From an uncultured Bacilli bacterium (GTDB lineage: Bacteria > Bacillota_I > Bacilli_A > RF39 > UBA660): DNA of 29,007 nt. Position 1 is the first letter of the stretch, and every line of letters starts with the position of its first letter. Made by a program: the position numbers and the translations under genes. Positions 1 to 7,170 of this stretch are shown here, piece by piece. The notes beneath the pieces were generated by a model, which was not told the DNA's origin, searched no databases, and saw nothing but the letters and a program-made list of their open reading frames with translations. The stretch is from NCBI GenBank assembly GCA_944373065.1, contig CALWAJ010000005.1, positions 1-29,007 on the forward strand. The letters are read 5' to 3'.

Positions 1-1
1 A

Positions 2-73
2 AATGCTAAGATAATTTTGTAGGTTTTCTGACATTTTTATATTAGTCATTTCCTACATTTTTATCTTAGCATT
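2..73. repeat. Long imperfect palindrome (stem-loop)
   Basis: Bases 2-14 and 61-73 are a perfect 13-bp inverted repeat (AATGCTAAGATAA / TTATCTTAGCATT). The pairing resumes after a 3x3 internal loop with TGTAGG at 18-23 against CCTACA at 52-57, and then TGAC at 29-32 against GTCA at 45-48. The whole 72 bp can fold into one long hairpin. No clear T-run follows, so it is not a typical intrinsic terminator. It could be a small palindromic repeat or the edge of a mobile element beside the nuclease gene that follows. The window edge prevents a decision. Confidence 0.7.
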
Positions 74-102
74 ATCATAACGATTATATTTATAAAGTTA
101 TT

Positions 103-912
103 ATGACTAACTGTTTTCTTTTTAAAGCAGATATGACTTATCAAATAACTGATATACCTAAAGATTTAATACTTAAAACTTATTATGAAAAGAATACGGA
201 ATTTGTTATAAGTAACGCTTTGGAACGTGGAAAAAGATCTGATATATTATTTGGTATAGAGGGTTACATTATCAACTATGAGTTAAATAATAAATATAGT
301 TTAGCGACTATAATTAGAAATGATGATTACTTAGATAAAATAAAAATAGATATATCTAATAAAAATTATACTTATGAGAATATGCCAAAAGCAATACAAA
401 TAAATTTAAATAATTTTAATCATCTTAATAAGAAAAATGTAAAAGAAGTATTTAAATCAAGAGATGAAAATGGAGTAGTAGAAAATGTAAAATGGGAAAA
501 ATACCATTTAAGTTTTAAGAAAGTATATAAGAAATATAAAAAGGGATTAGAACTTAGTAAACTAGAAAAAGAAATGTTAATACTAAGATTAAAAAAAACA
601 GATGAAATAGAGAGGATAGTGGAAGGAGATGTTGAACTAATGGAAGTTGCAAATGAATTAAAAAGATTAAGTTTAGATATTAATACAGTAGGGCTATATG
701 ATGAAGCAGAAGAGAATGAAAAGATGATGAATAGTCTTAAAGCAGAAGGAGAGAAAGAAGGTATTAAAAAAGGTGTAAAGCAAGGAATTAAGCAAGGTGC
801 AAATAATGAGAAGAAATCTATTGCTAGGAATCTTCTTAAAGATGGATTACCTATTCCTAAAGTGTGTGAATATACAGGCCTTTCAAAAAAACAAATAGCA
901 AAGCTTATGTAG
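103..912 (+). CDS. Rpn/PD-(D/E)XK nuclease-family protein, possibly 5'-truncated
   Basis: The protein (up to 269 aa) resembles the Rpn / PDDEXK_2 'recombination-promoting nuclease / putative transposase' family. An acidic core around residues 47-60 (SDILFGIEGYIINYEL) looks like the D...(I/V)N(x)E strand pair of the PD-(D/E)XK fold, although the usual Lys/Gln after the Glu is Asn. A long charged helical region follows. The end is the family's typical EKEGIKKGVKQGIKQG stretch plus a helix-turn-helix-like tail (GLPIPKVCEYTGLSKKQIAKL). No Shine-Dalgarno precedes the ATG at 103 or the alternative at 133, and the frame is closed by TAG at 67-69 inside the palindrome. The natural 5' end may therefore have been lost. 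Such genes are usually scattered accessory genes. Family call fairly sure; activity unknown. Confidence 0.65.
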   Translation: MTNCFLFKADMTYQITDIPKDLILKTYYEKNTEFVISNALERGKRSDILFGIEGYIINYELNNKYSLATIIRNDDYLDKIKIDISNKNYTYENMPKAIQINLNNFNHLNKKNVKEVFKSRDENGVVENVKWEKYHLSFKKVYKKYKKGLELSKLEKEMLILRLKKTDEIERIVEGDVELMEVANELKRLSLDINTVGLYDEAEENEKMMNSLKAEGEKEGIKKGVKQGIKQGANNEKKSIARNLLKDGLPIPKVCEYTGLSKKQIAKLM

Positions 913-943
913 GCAGATTATTACCTCTTTTTTCTTTTTTTCA

Positions 944-949
944 TATAAT
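944..949 (+). promoter_or_regulatory. -10 element for the rhodanese gene
   Basis: TATAAT lies 15 bases before the ATG at 965. No convincing -35 is seen; TTACCT at 921-926 is the nearest at 17-bp spacing. Transcription from this box would begin near 956, which leaves the ATG at 953 outside the message and gives an almost leaderless mRNA. Confidence 0.35.
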
Positions 950-964
950 ATAATGGTGTTATGT

Positions 965-1231
965 ATGGAAATAGATTATGAAGAAATAAAATATTTAAAT
1001 AATATTAATATAATTGATATTAGAGAACATTACTTATATGAAAGAGGACATCTTAAAGATTCTATTAATATTCCTTTAAGAGTTTTAAGAACAATGCCTG
1101 ATAAATATCTAACTTTTGATAAAACATATTATTTAATCTGTGAAACAGGATTTAATAGTAAAAGATTGTCAAATATTTTAAATAATAAAGGCTATCATAC
1201 TTATAGTATAAAGAAAGGATATGAAAAATAA
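965..1231 (+). CDS. Single-domain rhodanese-like protein
   Basis: An 88-aa protein covering one rhodanese domain. It shows the opening strand with the IIDIREHYLYERGHLKDSINIP motif region (the DxRE...GHxxxAxNIP equivalent) and the active-site loop starting at the Cys in LICETGFNSKR, where rhodaneses carry the persulfide-bearing cysteine. It would act in cytoplasmic sulfur transfer; the acceptor is unknown. An in-frame ATG at 953 would add four residues, but neither start has a Shine-Dalgarno. I chose 965 because a TATAAT box at 944-949 would place the transcript start after 953. It is monocistronic by spacing, and the next gene has its own strong promoter. Confidence 0.75.
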   Translation: MEIDYEEIKYLNNINIIDIREHYLYERGHLKDSINIPLRVLRTMPDKYLTFDKTYYLICETGFNSKRLSNILNNKGYHTYSIKKGYEK

Positions 1232-1234
1232 CTC

Positions 1235-1263
1235 TTGACGAAAAAATGTTCTACCTATATATT
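1235..1263 (+). promoter_or_regulatory. Sigma-A-type promoter of rmuC
   Basis: TTGACG at 1235-1240, a 17-bp spacer, and TATATT at 1258-1263. An AGGAGG ribosome site at 1270-1275 follows, 8 bases before the rmuC ATG. Confidence 0.7.
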
Positions 1264-1283
1264 ATATATAGGAGGATTTATAT

Positions 1284-2351
1284 ATGGATTACTTAATTAT
1301 AGGATTACTTGTATTAATAATAATATTAATAGTTATATCACTTATGAAAAATATTAATGAATCTAAAATAACAGATAGACTTAATAATTTGGAGATTAAT
1401 ACTATTAAAGAGTTAAATGAATTTAAAGATGGTTTAACTAGAAATTTAACTGAAGATTTTACTAAATTAAATGAAAGTTTAGAGAAAAGATTACTTGCTA
1501 TCAATGAGGCAGTTAATGAACGTATTAATCAAAACTTTGAAAAGACTAATAAAACCTTTACCTCAGTAATAGAACGTCTTAGTAAGATAGATGAAGCTCA
1601 AAAGAAGATAGATACACTATCTACTGATATTATCTCTTTACAAAGTATATTAACTGATAAAAAGACAAGAGGTATCTATGGTGAAGTTAATCTAAAACAT
1701 ATTTTAGTAAATGTCTTTGGAGAAAAGAATGATTCTATTTATAGATTGCAATATACTCTACCTAATGGTACTATTGCTGATTCTGTCCTTTTTGCACCTG
1801 ATCCTTTAGGAACTATCGCTATAGACTCTAAATTTCCTTTAGAGCATTATCAAATAATGGTTAATACAGATTTATCTAAAAGTGAAAGAGAAACTGCTAC
1901 TAAAGCCTTTAAAACAGATGTCAAAAAACATATTGATGCTATTAGTAGTAAATATATAATAGATGGCGTTACTAGTGATCAAGCAATTATGTTTTTACCA
2001 GCTGAAGCAATATTTGCAGAACTTAATGCTCATCATCCTGATTTAATAGAATATGCTTATAAAAGAAGAGTATGGTTAACTAGTCCAACTACTTTAATGT
2101 CAACTCTAACCGTAATTCAAATGATTATCAAAAATATGGAAAAAGATAAATACACATCTATTATTCATGAAGAGCTAAATAAATTAAGTCTAGAGTTTGC
2201 AAGATATAAAGAACGTTGGGATAAACTATCAAGAAGCATCCAAGCTGTAAATAAAGATGTTGAAAATGTCTCTATTACAACAGATAAAATAAGTAAAAAG
2301 TTCGAAAGTATTAATAAAGTTGAATTTAAAGATGTAAAAGAAATAGAATGA
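1284..2351 (+). CDS. rmuC: DNA recombination protein RmuC
   Basis: A 355-aa RmuC family protein. An N-terminal membrane anchor (residues ~3-21) is followed by a coiled-coil region (~30-120). The conserved RmuC core then has GIYGEVNLKHIL, a PNGTIADSVLFAPDP segment, the IDSKFPLEHY motif and the DQAIMFLPAEAIFAEL stretch. The family has a PD-(D/E)XK-like core and is implicated in limiting inversions and recombination at short inverted repeats. That role is known for the family and not shown here. It has its own promoter and a perfect AGGAGG site, is followed by a strong terminator, and so is probably monocistronic. Length is normal for low-GC Gram-positives. Confidence 0.9.
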   Translation: MDYLIIGLLVLIIILIVISLMKNINESKITDRLNNLEINTIKELNEFKDGLTRNLTEDFTKLNESLEKRLLAINEAVNERINQNFEKTNKTFTSVIERLSKIDEAQKKIDTLSTDIISLQSILTDKKTRGIYGEVNLKHILVNVFGEKNDSIYRLQYTLPNGTIADSVLFAPDPLGTIAIDSKFPLEHYQIMVNTDLSKSERETATKAFKTDVKKHIDAISSKYIIDGVTSDQAIMFLPAEAIFAELNAHHPDLIEYAYKRRVWLTSPTTLMSTLTVIQMIIKNMEKDKYTSIIHEELNKLSLEFARYKERWDKLSRSIQAVNKDVENVSITTDKISKKFESINKVEFKDVKEIE

Positions 2352-2383
2352 AAATTGTTAAGTATAATTTAACAATTTTTTTT
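2351..2383 (+). terminator. Rho-independent terminator after rmuC
   Basis: A perfect 11-bp stem (2351-2361 AAAATTGTTAA with 2369-2379 TTAACAATTTT), a 7-base loop, and an 8-base T-run ending at 2383. Confidence 0.85.
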
Positions 2384-2428
2384 AATACTAAAAATAGTAA
2401 AATAGAATAAATTATATTAGGTGATATT

Positions 2429-2635
2429 ATAAAAAATATAATTATAGGTATAGTAGGGTTCATCCTTACTACTATGGGTTTTTTCTATTTTATTATTTAC
2501 TTTAACCTATTCACATTTGGTTATTCATTTAAAGAGTATTTACTTTTTATGACTACAAACTTTAAAACTTATATTTTACTACTAGGTATTATATTACTAT
2601 TAATATCTTTATATAGAAAGGAAAAGAAAAAATGA
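2429..2635 (+). CDS. Small two-helix membrane protein with a non-canonical start
   Basis: An open frame runs from after TAA 2408-2410 to TGA 2633-2635, overlapping the next gene's ATG by ATGA. It encodes about 68 aa with two hydrophobic helices (IIIGIVGFILTTMGFFYFII, then YILLLGIILLLISLY) and a basic tail RKEKKK. A good Shine-Dalgarno (AGGTGA, 2419-2424) lies 4 bases before codon ATA 2429; ATT 2426 is also in frame. There is no ATG, GTG or TTG where the start should be. The only in-frame ATG (2474) would cut the first helix in half. Translation from ATA or ATT, or a recent loss of the start, are the options. Function unknown. Confidence 0.5.
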   Translation: MKNIIIGIVGFILTTMGFFYFIIYFNLFTFGYSFKEYLLFMTTNFKTYILLLGIILLLISLYRKEKKK

Positions 2636-3285
2636 TTTATACTTATGATATTCTCCTTAACTGGACTAAAAATTTACATTTAATAGAATTTTTTGAATGG
2701 AATTTAGAAGATGATTTAGAACACATAAAAAAAATTCCTATTTTTAGGGTTAGTGATAAAGTAATAAAAGACTTATTAACTTCTAAAATTAAAATAGATA
2801 TATCATTCTTAAGTAAGATAAAAAATAAAGCCGAAGGCTATTTTCATAATGATATAGATATCATAGACTATGCTGTAATAGTCTCAAACAATAAAAAAGC
2901 CATTGCCCTAGAATTAAATAATAAAGGCGAAGTCCTATATAAAAGTGCTATGCTTCTAGATGAAGAAGAAGAAGTATTAGATATAGTAGAAGAGTTAGAA
3001 AAAACAGATTTAAAATATGAAATTTTAGATAGTAGTAAAGAAGAGCTATATCTAACTAGAAGAGAAAAAGAAATAAAAGTGTTTCTACTTAAGGAACTAA
3101 AAAAAATAAAGAGTAATAAAGAAATATCAAAATTAAATTATTTATATGAAGAATTTTTTTCTAAAGAAAATTTAGATTTTGTATCCAAAATAGATGAACT
3201 AAAACTGGAAATAGAAAAAGATTATAATGAATTTCATAATAAGTTATATAGTTTATTAAAATTAACAACTATTAAGAAAAAATAG
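2632..3285 (+). CDS. DUF3603 family protein
   Basis: A 217-aa protein whose N-terminal half matches my memory of the DUF3603 family in Bacilli. That half has a conserved start MIYTYDILLNW, the motif EHIKKIPIFRVS, then DYAVIVSN and LLLDEEEEVLDIVEEL. The C-terminal half is a charged helical region ending in Lys. No catalytic motif or membrane segment is visible, so it is presumably cytoplasmic and its function is unknown. Its start codon overlaps the stop of the small membrane ORF upstream (ATGA), so the two are probably translationally coupled. This is also the main argument that the small ORF is real. Confidence 0.8.
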   Translation: MIYTYDILLNWTKNLHLIEFFEWNLEDDLEHIKKIPIFRVSDKVIKDLLTSKIKIDISFLSKIKNKAEGYFHNDIDIIDYAVIVSNNKKAIALELNNKGEVLYKSAMLLDEEEEVLDIVEELEKTDLKYEILDSSKEELYLTRREKEIKVFLLKELKKIKSNKEISKLNYLYEEFFSKENLDFVSKIDELKLEIEKDYNEFHNKLYSLLKLTTIKKK

Positions 3286-3333
3286 GTATATTTTGTTAAT
3301 TAATGTAAATATTACTACTAGAGGTGAAGAAAA

Positions 3334-3870
3334 ATGAAAAAAGTTTTAGCATTATTAGTAATATTTATATTTTTGACTGGTTGTAATGATATGATGAACA
3401 CTCCAACTAAAAGAGTAGAGGAATACCTTGGAAAGTATCAAATACTAGATAGTAGTGTTCTTACAGAATTAGATGAAGTAGTAGATAATAGTGACTATAG
3501 TGAAAAGTATAAAGAAGAATATAAAGAACTAATGATAAAACAATATCAAAATTTATCTTACAAGATAAAGAATGAACAGACAGATGGCGATGAAGCGACT
3601 GTTATAGTAGAATTAGAAGTTTTTGACTATAACAATGCTCTAACAGAAGCGGATGATTATATTGAAGAACATCCTGATGAATTTCTAGATGATGATAAAG
3701 AAACTAGTGAAGAAAAAATAGATCACTATAGAATAAATGCTATGAAAGAAGTTACTGATAAAGCTAGTTATACTATTAATTTTGATTTAGTAAAAGATAA
3801 TAAAAAATGGGTATTAGAAAAAATTGATAATGAAGATTTAGAAAAAATACATGGATTATATGAAGATTAA
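3334..3870 (+). CDS. Small lipoprotein, function unknown
   Basis: A 178-aa secreted lipoprotein. It has a short basic start, a hydrophobic stretch and the lipobox LTGC at residues 14-17, giving a lipid-modified Cys17. The mature part is acidic and helical, with one TVIVELEVFDY strand-like segment and a closing NKKWVLEKIDNEDLEKIHGLYED segment, as in small DUF4878/NTF2-like lipoproteins. I do not recognise a specific family. The ribosome site GAGGTGAAG precedes the ATG by 5-6 bases. A terminator overlaps its stop codon. Confidence 0.75.
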   Translation: MKKVLALLVIFIFLTGCNDMMNTPTKRVEEYLGKYQILDSSVLTELDEVVDNSDYSEKYKEEYKELMIKQYQNLSYKIKNEQTDGDEATVIVELEVFDYNNALTEADDYIEEHPDEFLDDDKETSEEKIDHYRINAMKEVTDKASYTINFDLVKDNKKWVLEKIDNEDLEKIHGLYED

Positions 3871-3898
3871 GGTTTTGACTTTAATCTTTTTGTTTTTT
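3864..3898 (+). terminator. Terminator after the lipoprotein gene
   Basis: A stem of AGATTAA (3864-3870) with TTAATCT (3881-3887), a 10-base loop, then T5-G-T6. The stem includes the stop codon. Confidence 0.75.
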
Positions 3899-3900
3899 AA

Positions 3901-3929
3901 TTGATAGCACAACCTTTTTGTGATAACAT
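3901..3929 (+). promoter_or_regulatory. Promoter of surface-protein pair 1
   Basis: TTGATA (3901-3906), a 17-bp spacer and TAACAT (3924-3929), with an extended -10 TGA just before. It has the same architecture as the promoters at 17990 and 22772 that drive the other family loci. Confidence 0.7.
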
Positions 3930-3958
3930 AATTATAAGAATAATGGAGGCGTGTAATA

Positions 3959-5521
3959 GTGAATAAAGTAAAGAGAATATTAATAGTAGTGTTCTTATTT
4001 GTAGTAACATTAAATATTAATTATTTAGGAATGATAGATACTAAGGTAGTAGTAACAAGTAAAGAATATAAAGAAGGAAATACAGATAATTTAGTCTTAA
4101 ATAAGATATTAAGTGATAATGAGCTTAAACAAGAGATACCCAAAATGTTTAATTATGCTAGTAATGGAACTCAATATGATCCCAACGATGAAGATGATTA
4201 TACAACAGATTCAAATCCAGAATATATAACAAATGGATTATATAGTATGGAAGATGAAGATGGAGTTAGTTATTATTTTAGGGGAGCAGTAACAAACAAT
4301 AACGTCCAATTTGGAGAATATGCAAGTGATTATTATGTATATCAAGATAGCGACGACTTATATTATCAAAGTAAAGAAAGTTGTCAAGCAACTGCATATG
4401 AACCAGAAAGTTGTGTTCAAGTAAAGCTAGCATCACAGGGAGATAAGATGTACTGGAAGATAGTAAGAGTAAATGGAGATGGAAGTTTAAGATTAATTTA
4501 TAATGGAACAAGTACTAATCCAGATAGTAGTGATTTAGCCCATTCCTATGCAGTAGGTATAATCCCATATAATTTAGAAGCTAATGATCCAAAATATGCA
4601 GGATATACTTATGATAATGGAACAGATTCATTTATAAAGAAAGAAGTAGATACATGGTATAAAAATGCATTAGGAAGTACTATATATGATAGTAAAGTAA
4701 TAGGAGGAAGGTTCTGTAGTGATAGTAGTGGATATAAGTTAGGAACAGATTACGGTTTGGCTGATACATATTACAATGTCTTTGCAAGTTATGATAGGTT
4801 AAGACAAGATTTAAGTGAATTTGCTAAAGATAATGCTCCGACATTAAAATGTCCAAGTACAAGTGAAAGTTATGGAGGAAGTTATAGATTAAAAGCTGGG
4901 CTTATAACAGCAGATGAACTTGCTTTTGCAGGAGAATATTTTGGATTAGTAAATGATGGTTTTTTAAATTCAAGAGAGAGTAGTTATGAGTATTGGAGTA
5001 TGACACCAGGCGTCTTCGCTTATGGTTTTGCTACTGTGTGGAGTGAGTTTGAGGATTTGTATGACTACCGTGTAGCTTCTTACGGCGCCGTGCGTCCAGT
5101 CATCAATGTGACCACTGAAAACATGGCTCTAATAGGAGATGGAACAATAGATAATCCATATGTATTAGAAGAAGTAAAGCCTAGTAATAGTTATAAAGGA
5201 AAAGTAACAATAGAAGTAGGAAGTAGTATAGATGATATAAAAGCCTTTGAAGAAGAGTTGGATTTAAGCAATGTTACTTGGACTGTAAAAGATTCATCTA
5301 TCGCTAAAATAGGAAATGGTAAGATAATAGGACTAAAGAATGGAACAACTGTAATAACAGGAGTAGATGCTAATGGTACTACTTATGAAATAGAAGTAAC
5401 AGTCATAAGTAATCCAGTAACAAACAGTGCAGTCTATATAGGAATAGGTATAGGATTAATATTAATAATGAGTACAGTAATTTACATATTTTATAGAAAA
5501 GTGGTGAAGATAAGTGAATAG
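3959..5521 (+). CDS. Surface protein, lectin-like + Big_2 + C-terminal anchor (paralog 1)
   Basis: A 520-aa type I membrane protein, started by GTG with GGAGG 9 bases upstream. Order: signal peptide (1-24), a linker with LVLNKILSDNELKQEIP, an ectodomain (~85-385), an Ig-like Big_2 repeat (~405-480, with WTVKDSSIAKI and GLKNGTTVITG) and a membrane helix near 487-509 with a basic tail. Conserved Cys (CQATAYEPESC, FCSDSSG, KCPS) suggest disulfides outside the cell. The block YRLKAGLITADELAFAG - YWSMTP - RPVIN is typical of C-type-lectin/FGE-like domains that carry DGR variable regions; the variable part is residues 345-380. It overlaps the next paralog by 8 nt. Likely ligand-binding or adhesion; ligand unknown. 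Confidence 0.85.
   Translation: MNKVKRILIVVFLFVVTLNINYLGMIDTKVVVTSKEYKEGNTDNLVLNKILSDNELKQEIPKMFNYASNGTQYDPNDEDDYTTDSNPEYITNGLYSMEDEDGVSYYFRGAVTNNNVQFGEYASDYYVYQDSDDLYYQSKESCQATAYEPESCVQVKLASQGDKMYWKIVRVNGDGSLRLIYNGTSTNPDSSDLAHSYAVGIIPYNLEANDPKYAGYTYDNGTDSFIKKEVDTWYKNALGSTIYDSKVIGGRFCSDSSGYKLGTDYGLADTYYNVFASYDRLRQDLSEFAKDNAPTLKCPSTSESYGGSYRLKAGLITADELAFAGEYFGLVNDGFLNSRESSYEYWSMTPGVFAYGFATVWSEFEDLYDYRVASYGAVRPVINVTTENMALIGDGTIDNPYVLEEVKPSNSYKGKVTIEVGSSIDDIKAFEEELDLSNVTWTVKDSSIAKIGNGKIIGLKNGTTVITGVDANGTTYEIEVTVISNPVTNSAVYIGIGIGLILIMSTVIYIFYRKVVKISE
4991..5098 (+). other. Candidate DGR variable region, VR1
   Basis: 36 codons from YW to RP. The segment is clearly richer in G/C than its gene and uses codons rare nearby (GGC, GTC, CGT, GCC). 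It has the same length as VR2, VR3 and VR5. Compared with VR2 over codons 7-32 I count 27 base differences: 10 at first, 15 at second and 2 at third codon positions. The variable codons end in C or T in both copies, as expected if they derive from AAC/AAT in a template. The constant 3' end GCCGTGCGTCCAGT, shared with VR2, would be the homing-initiation side. Confidence 0.75.
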
Positions 5522-7085
5522 AAAAGTAATAACAGTATTAGGATTAACAACTTTAATAATAACTTCTATAAGTAATACATTATATTTAACAAAAACAAGT
5601 ACTATAAGTTATCAAGCATATAAAGATGGAAATACAGATAATTTAGTCTTAAACAAAATATTAAGTGATAATGAGTTAAAACAAGAGATACCTCATATGT
5701 TTAATTATGCTAGTAATGGAACTCAATATGATCCCAACGATGAAGATGATTATACAACAAATCCAAATCCAGAATATATAACAAATGGATTATATAGTAT
5801 GGAAGATGAAGATGGAGTTAGTTATTATTTTAGGGGAGCAGTAGATAATAATAATGTTCAGTTTGGAGAATATGAAAGCGACTATTATGTATATCAAGAT
5901 AGCGACGACTTATATTATCAAAGTTTAGAAAGTTGTCAAGCAACTGCATATAAACCAGAAAGTTGTACTCAAGTAAAGCTAGCTAGCACAGGAGATAAGA
6001 TGTACTGGAAGATAATAAGAGTAAATGGAGATGGAAGTTTAAGACTAATCTATAATGGAACAACTGTAAATCATCCAGAATTTGAAGGAGACATATCAAC
6101 ATCAAATTCAGTAGGAGTATCGCCGTATAATTTAGAGTATAATGATCCAAAATATAGCGGCTATACCTATGATAATGGAACAGATTCATTTATAAAGAAA
6201 GAAGTAGATACTTGGTATAAAAATACCTTAGGAAGTAGTAGTTATGATAGTAAAGTACTAGGAGGAAGATACTGTAGTGATAGTAGTGGCTTAAAAGAAG
6301 AGACAGATTATGGCTTTCCAGATATGGGAGAATATAAATTATTTGCAAGTTATGATAGAGTAGTACAAAGTATGACAAATTATACAAAAAATAATGAGCC
6401 TACTCTAAAGTGTCCAAGTACAAGTGAAAGTTATGGAGGAAGTTATAGATTAAAAGCAGGGCTTATAACAACAGATGAATTAGTACTAGCAGGAGAGAAT
6501 CCAGGAGTAGTTACAGATAGTTATTTAAATCCTGGAGAAAATGGAATTTGGTACTGGACTATGACGCCGGCCCGCTTCCTTTATGATACTGCTAGTGTTT
6601 GGGATGGGTTTGAGCGTTTGGATGACAGCGATGTGTATTATGGCGACGCCGTGCGTCCAGTTATCAATATATCAACAGAAGGAATGACTCTAACAGGAGA
6701 TGGAACAATAGATAATCCATATGTATTAGAAGAAGTAGAACCTACTAATAGTTATAAAGGAAAAGTAACAATAGAAGTAGGAAGTAGTGTCGACGATATA
6801 AAAGCTTTTGAAGAAGATTTAGATTTAAGTAATGTTACTTGGACTGTAGAAGATTCATCTATTGCAAAAATAGAAAACGGTAAGATAATAGGTCTAAAGA
6901 ATGGAACAACTGTAATAACAGGAGTAGGAAGTGACGGAACAAGTTATGAAATAGAAGTAACAGTCATAAGTAATCCTATTACCAGCAGTGCTGTCTATAT
7001 AGTAATAGGTCTTATCTTAGTATTATTACTAGGAACAGGTATTTATGTTACTTATAAAGTAAATAATGTTATAGATAAAGAGTAA
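5514..7085 (+). CDS. Surface protein, lectin-like + Big_2 + C-terminal anchor (paralog 2)
   Basis: A 523-aa sister of the preceding gene with a different signal sequence (MNRKVITVLGLTTLIITSIS). The mature half is very similar: the inserts TQYDPNDEDDYTT and ITNGLYSMEDEDGVSYYFRG are near-identical in both. Big_2 is at ~408-483 and the C-terminal helix at ~489-512. The start is GTG at 5514, inside the end of paralog 1 (AGTGAATAG), with GTGGTGAAG as ribosome site, so translation is coupled. The variable part is residues 347-382. A terminator follows. Likely exported as a pair with paralog 1; whether they form a complex is inference only. Confidence 0.85.
   Translation: MNRKVITVLGLTTLIITSISNTLYLTKTSTISYQAYKDGNTDNLVLNKILSDNELKQEIPHMFNYASNGTQYDPNDEDDYTTNPNPEYITNGLYSMEDEDGVSYYFRGAVDNNNVQFGEYESDYYVYQDSDDLYYQSLESCQATAYKPESCTQVKLASTGDKMYWKIIRVNGDGSLRLIYNGTTVNHPEFEGDISTSNSVGVSPYNLEYNDPKYSGYTYDNGTDSFIKKEVDTWYKNTLGSSSYDSKVLGGRYCSDSSGLKEETDYGFPDMGEYKLFASYDRVVQSMTNYTKNNEPTLKCPSTSESYGGSYRLKAGLITTDELVLAGENPGVVTDSYLNPGENGIWYWTMTPARFLYDTASVWDGFERLDDSDVYYGDAVRPVINISTEGMTLTGDGTIDNPYVLEEVEPTNSYKGKVTIEVGSSVDDIKAFEEDLDLSNVTWTVEDSSIAKIENGKIIGLKNGTTVITGVGSDGTSYEIEVTVISNPITSSAVYIVIGLILVLLLGTGIYVTYKVNNVIDKE
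6552..6659 (+). other. Candidate DGR variable region, VR2
   Basis: A 108-nt segment aligning to VR1 without gaps. Constant codons include TTC, GCT, TGG, GAG, TTG and GTG. Variable codons read GCC, CGC, CTT, ACT, GAT, CGT, AGC, TAT and GGC, all NNC or NNT. It ends in the same GCCGTGCGTCCAGT as VR1. VR1 and VR2 look like the two freshest targets in the window. Confidence 0.75.
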
Positions 7086-7105
7086 TATGACTTTACTCTT
7101 TTCTC
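7077..7105 (+). terminator. Terminator after surface-protein pair 1
   Basis: Stem AAAGAGTA (7077-7084) with TACTCTTT (7094-7101), extendable by one A-T pair, followed by a T-rich stretch. Confidence 0.65.
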
Positions 7106-7135
7106 TTGTCTTACTTTAAGTAACAGTGATAAAAT
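7106..7135 (+). promoter_or_regulatory. Promoter of dnaI
   Basis: TTGTCT (7106-7111), an 18-bp spacer and TAAAAT (7130-7135), with an extended -10 TGA. Confidence 0.5.
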
Positions 7136-7170
7136 ATGTTTACAGACATTAAGAAAGTAGGTAGTGTTAT

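Noticed and set aside
4278..4511. Minus-strand open frames within the surface-protein genes (also near 5983-6387, 18527-18812 and 18926-19111).
   Set aside because: They are shadows of strongly coding plus-strand genes, rich in Leu/His/Tyr as expected from antisense reading of AT-rich DNA, with no ribosome sites.
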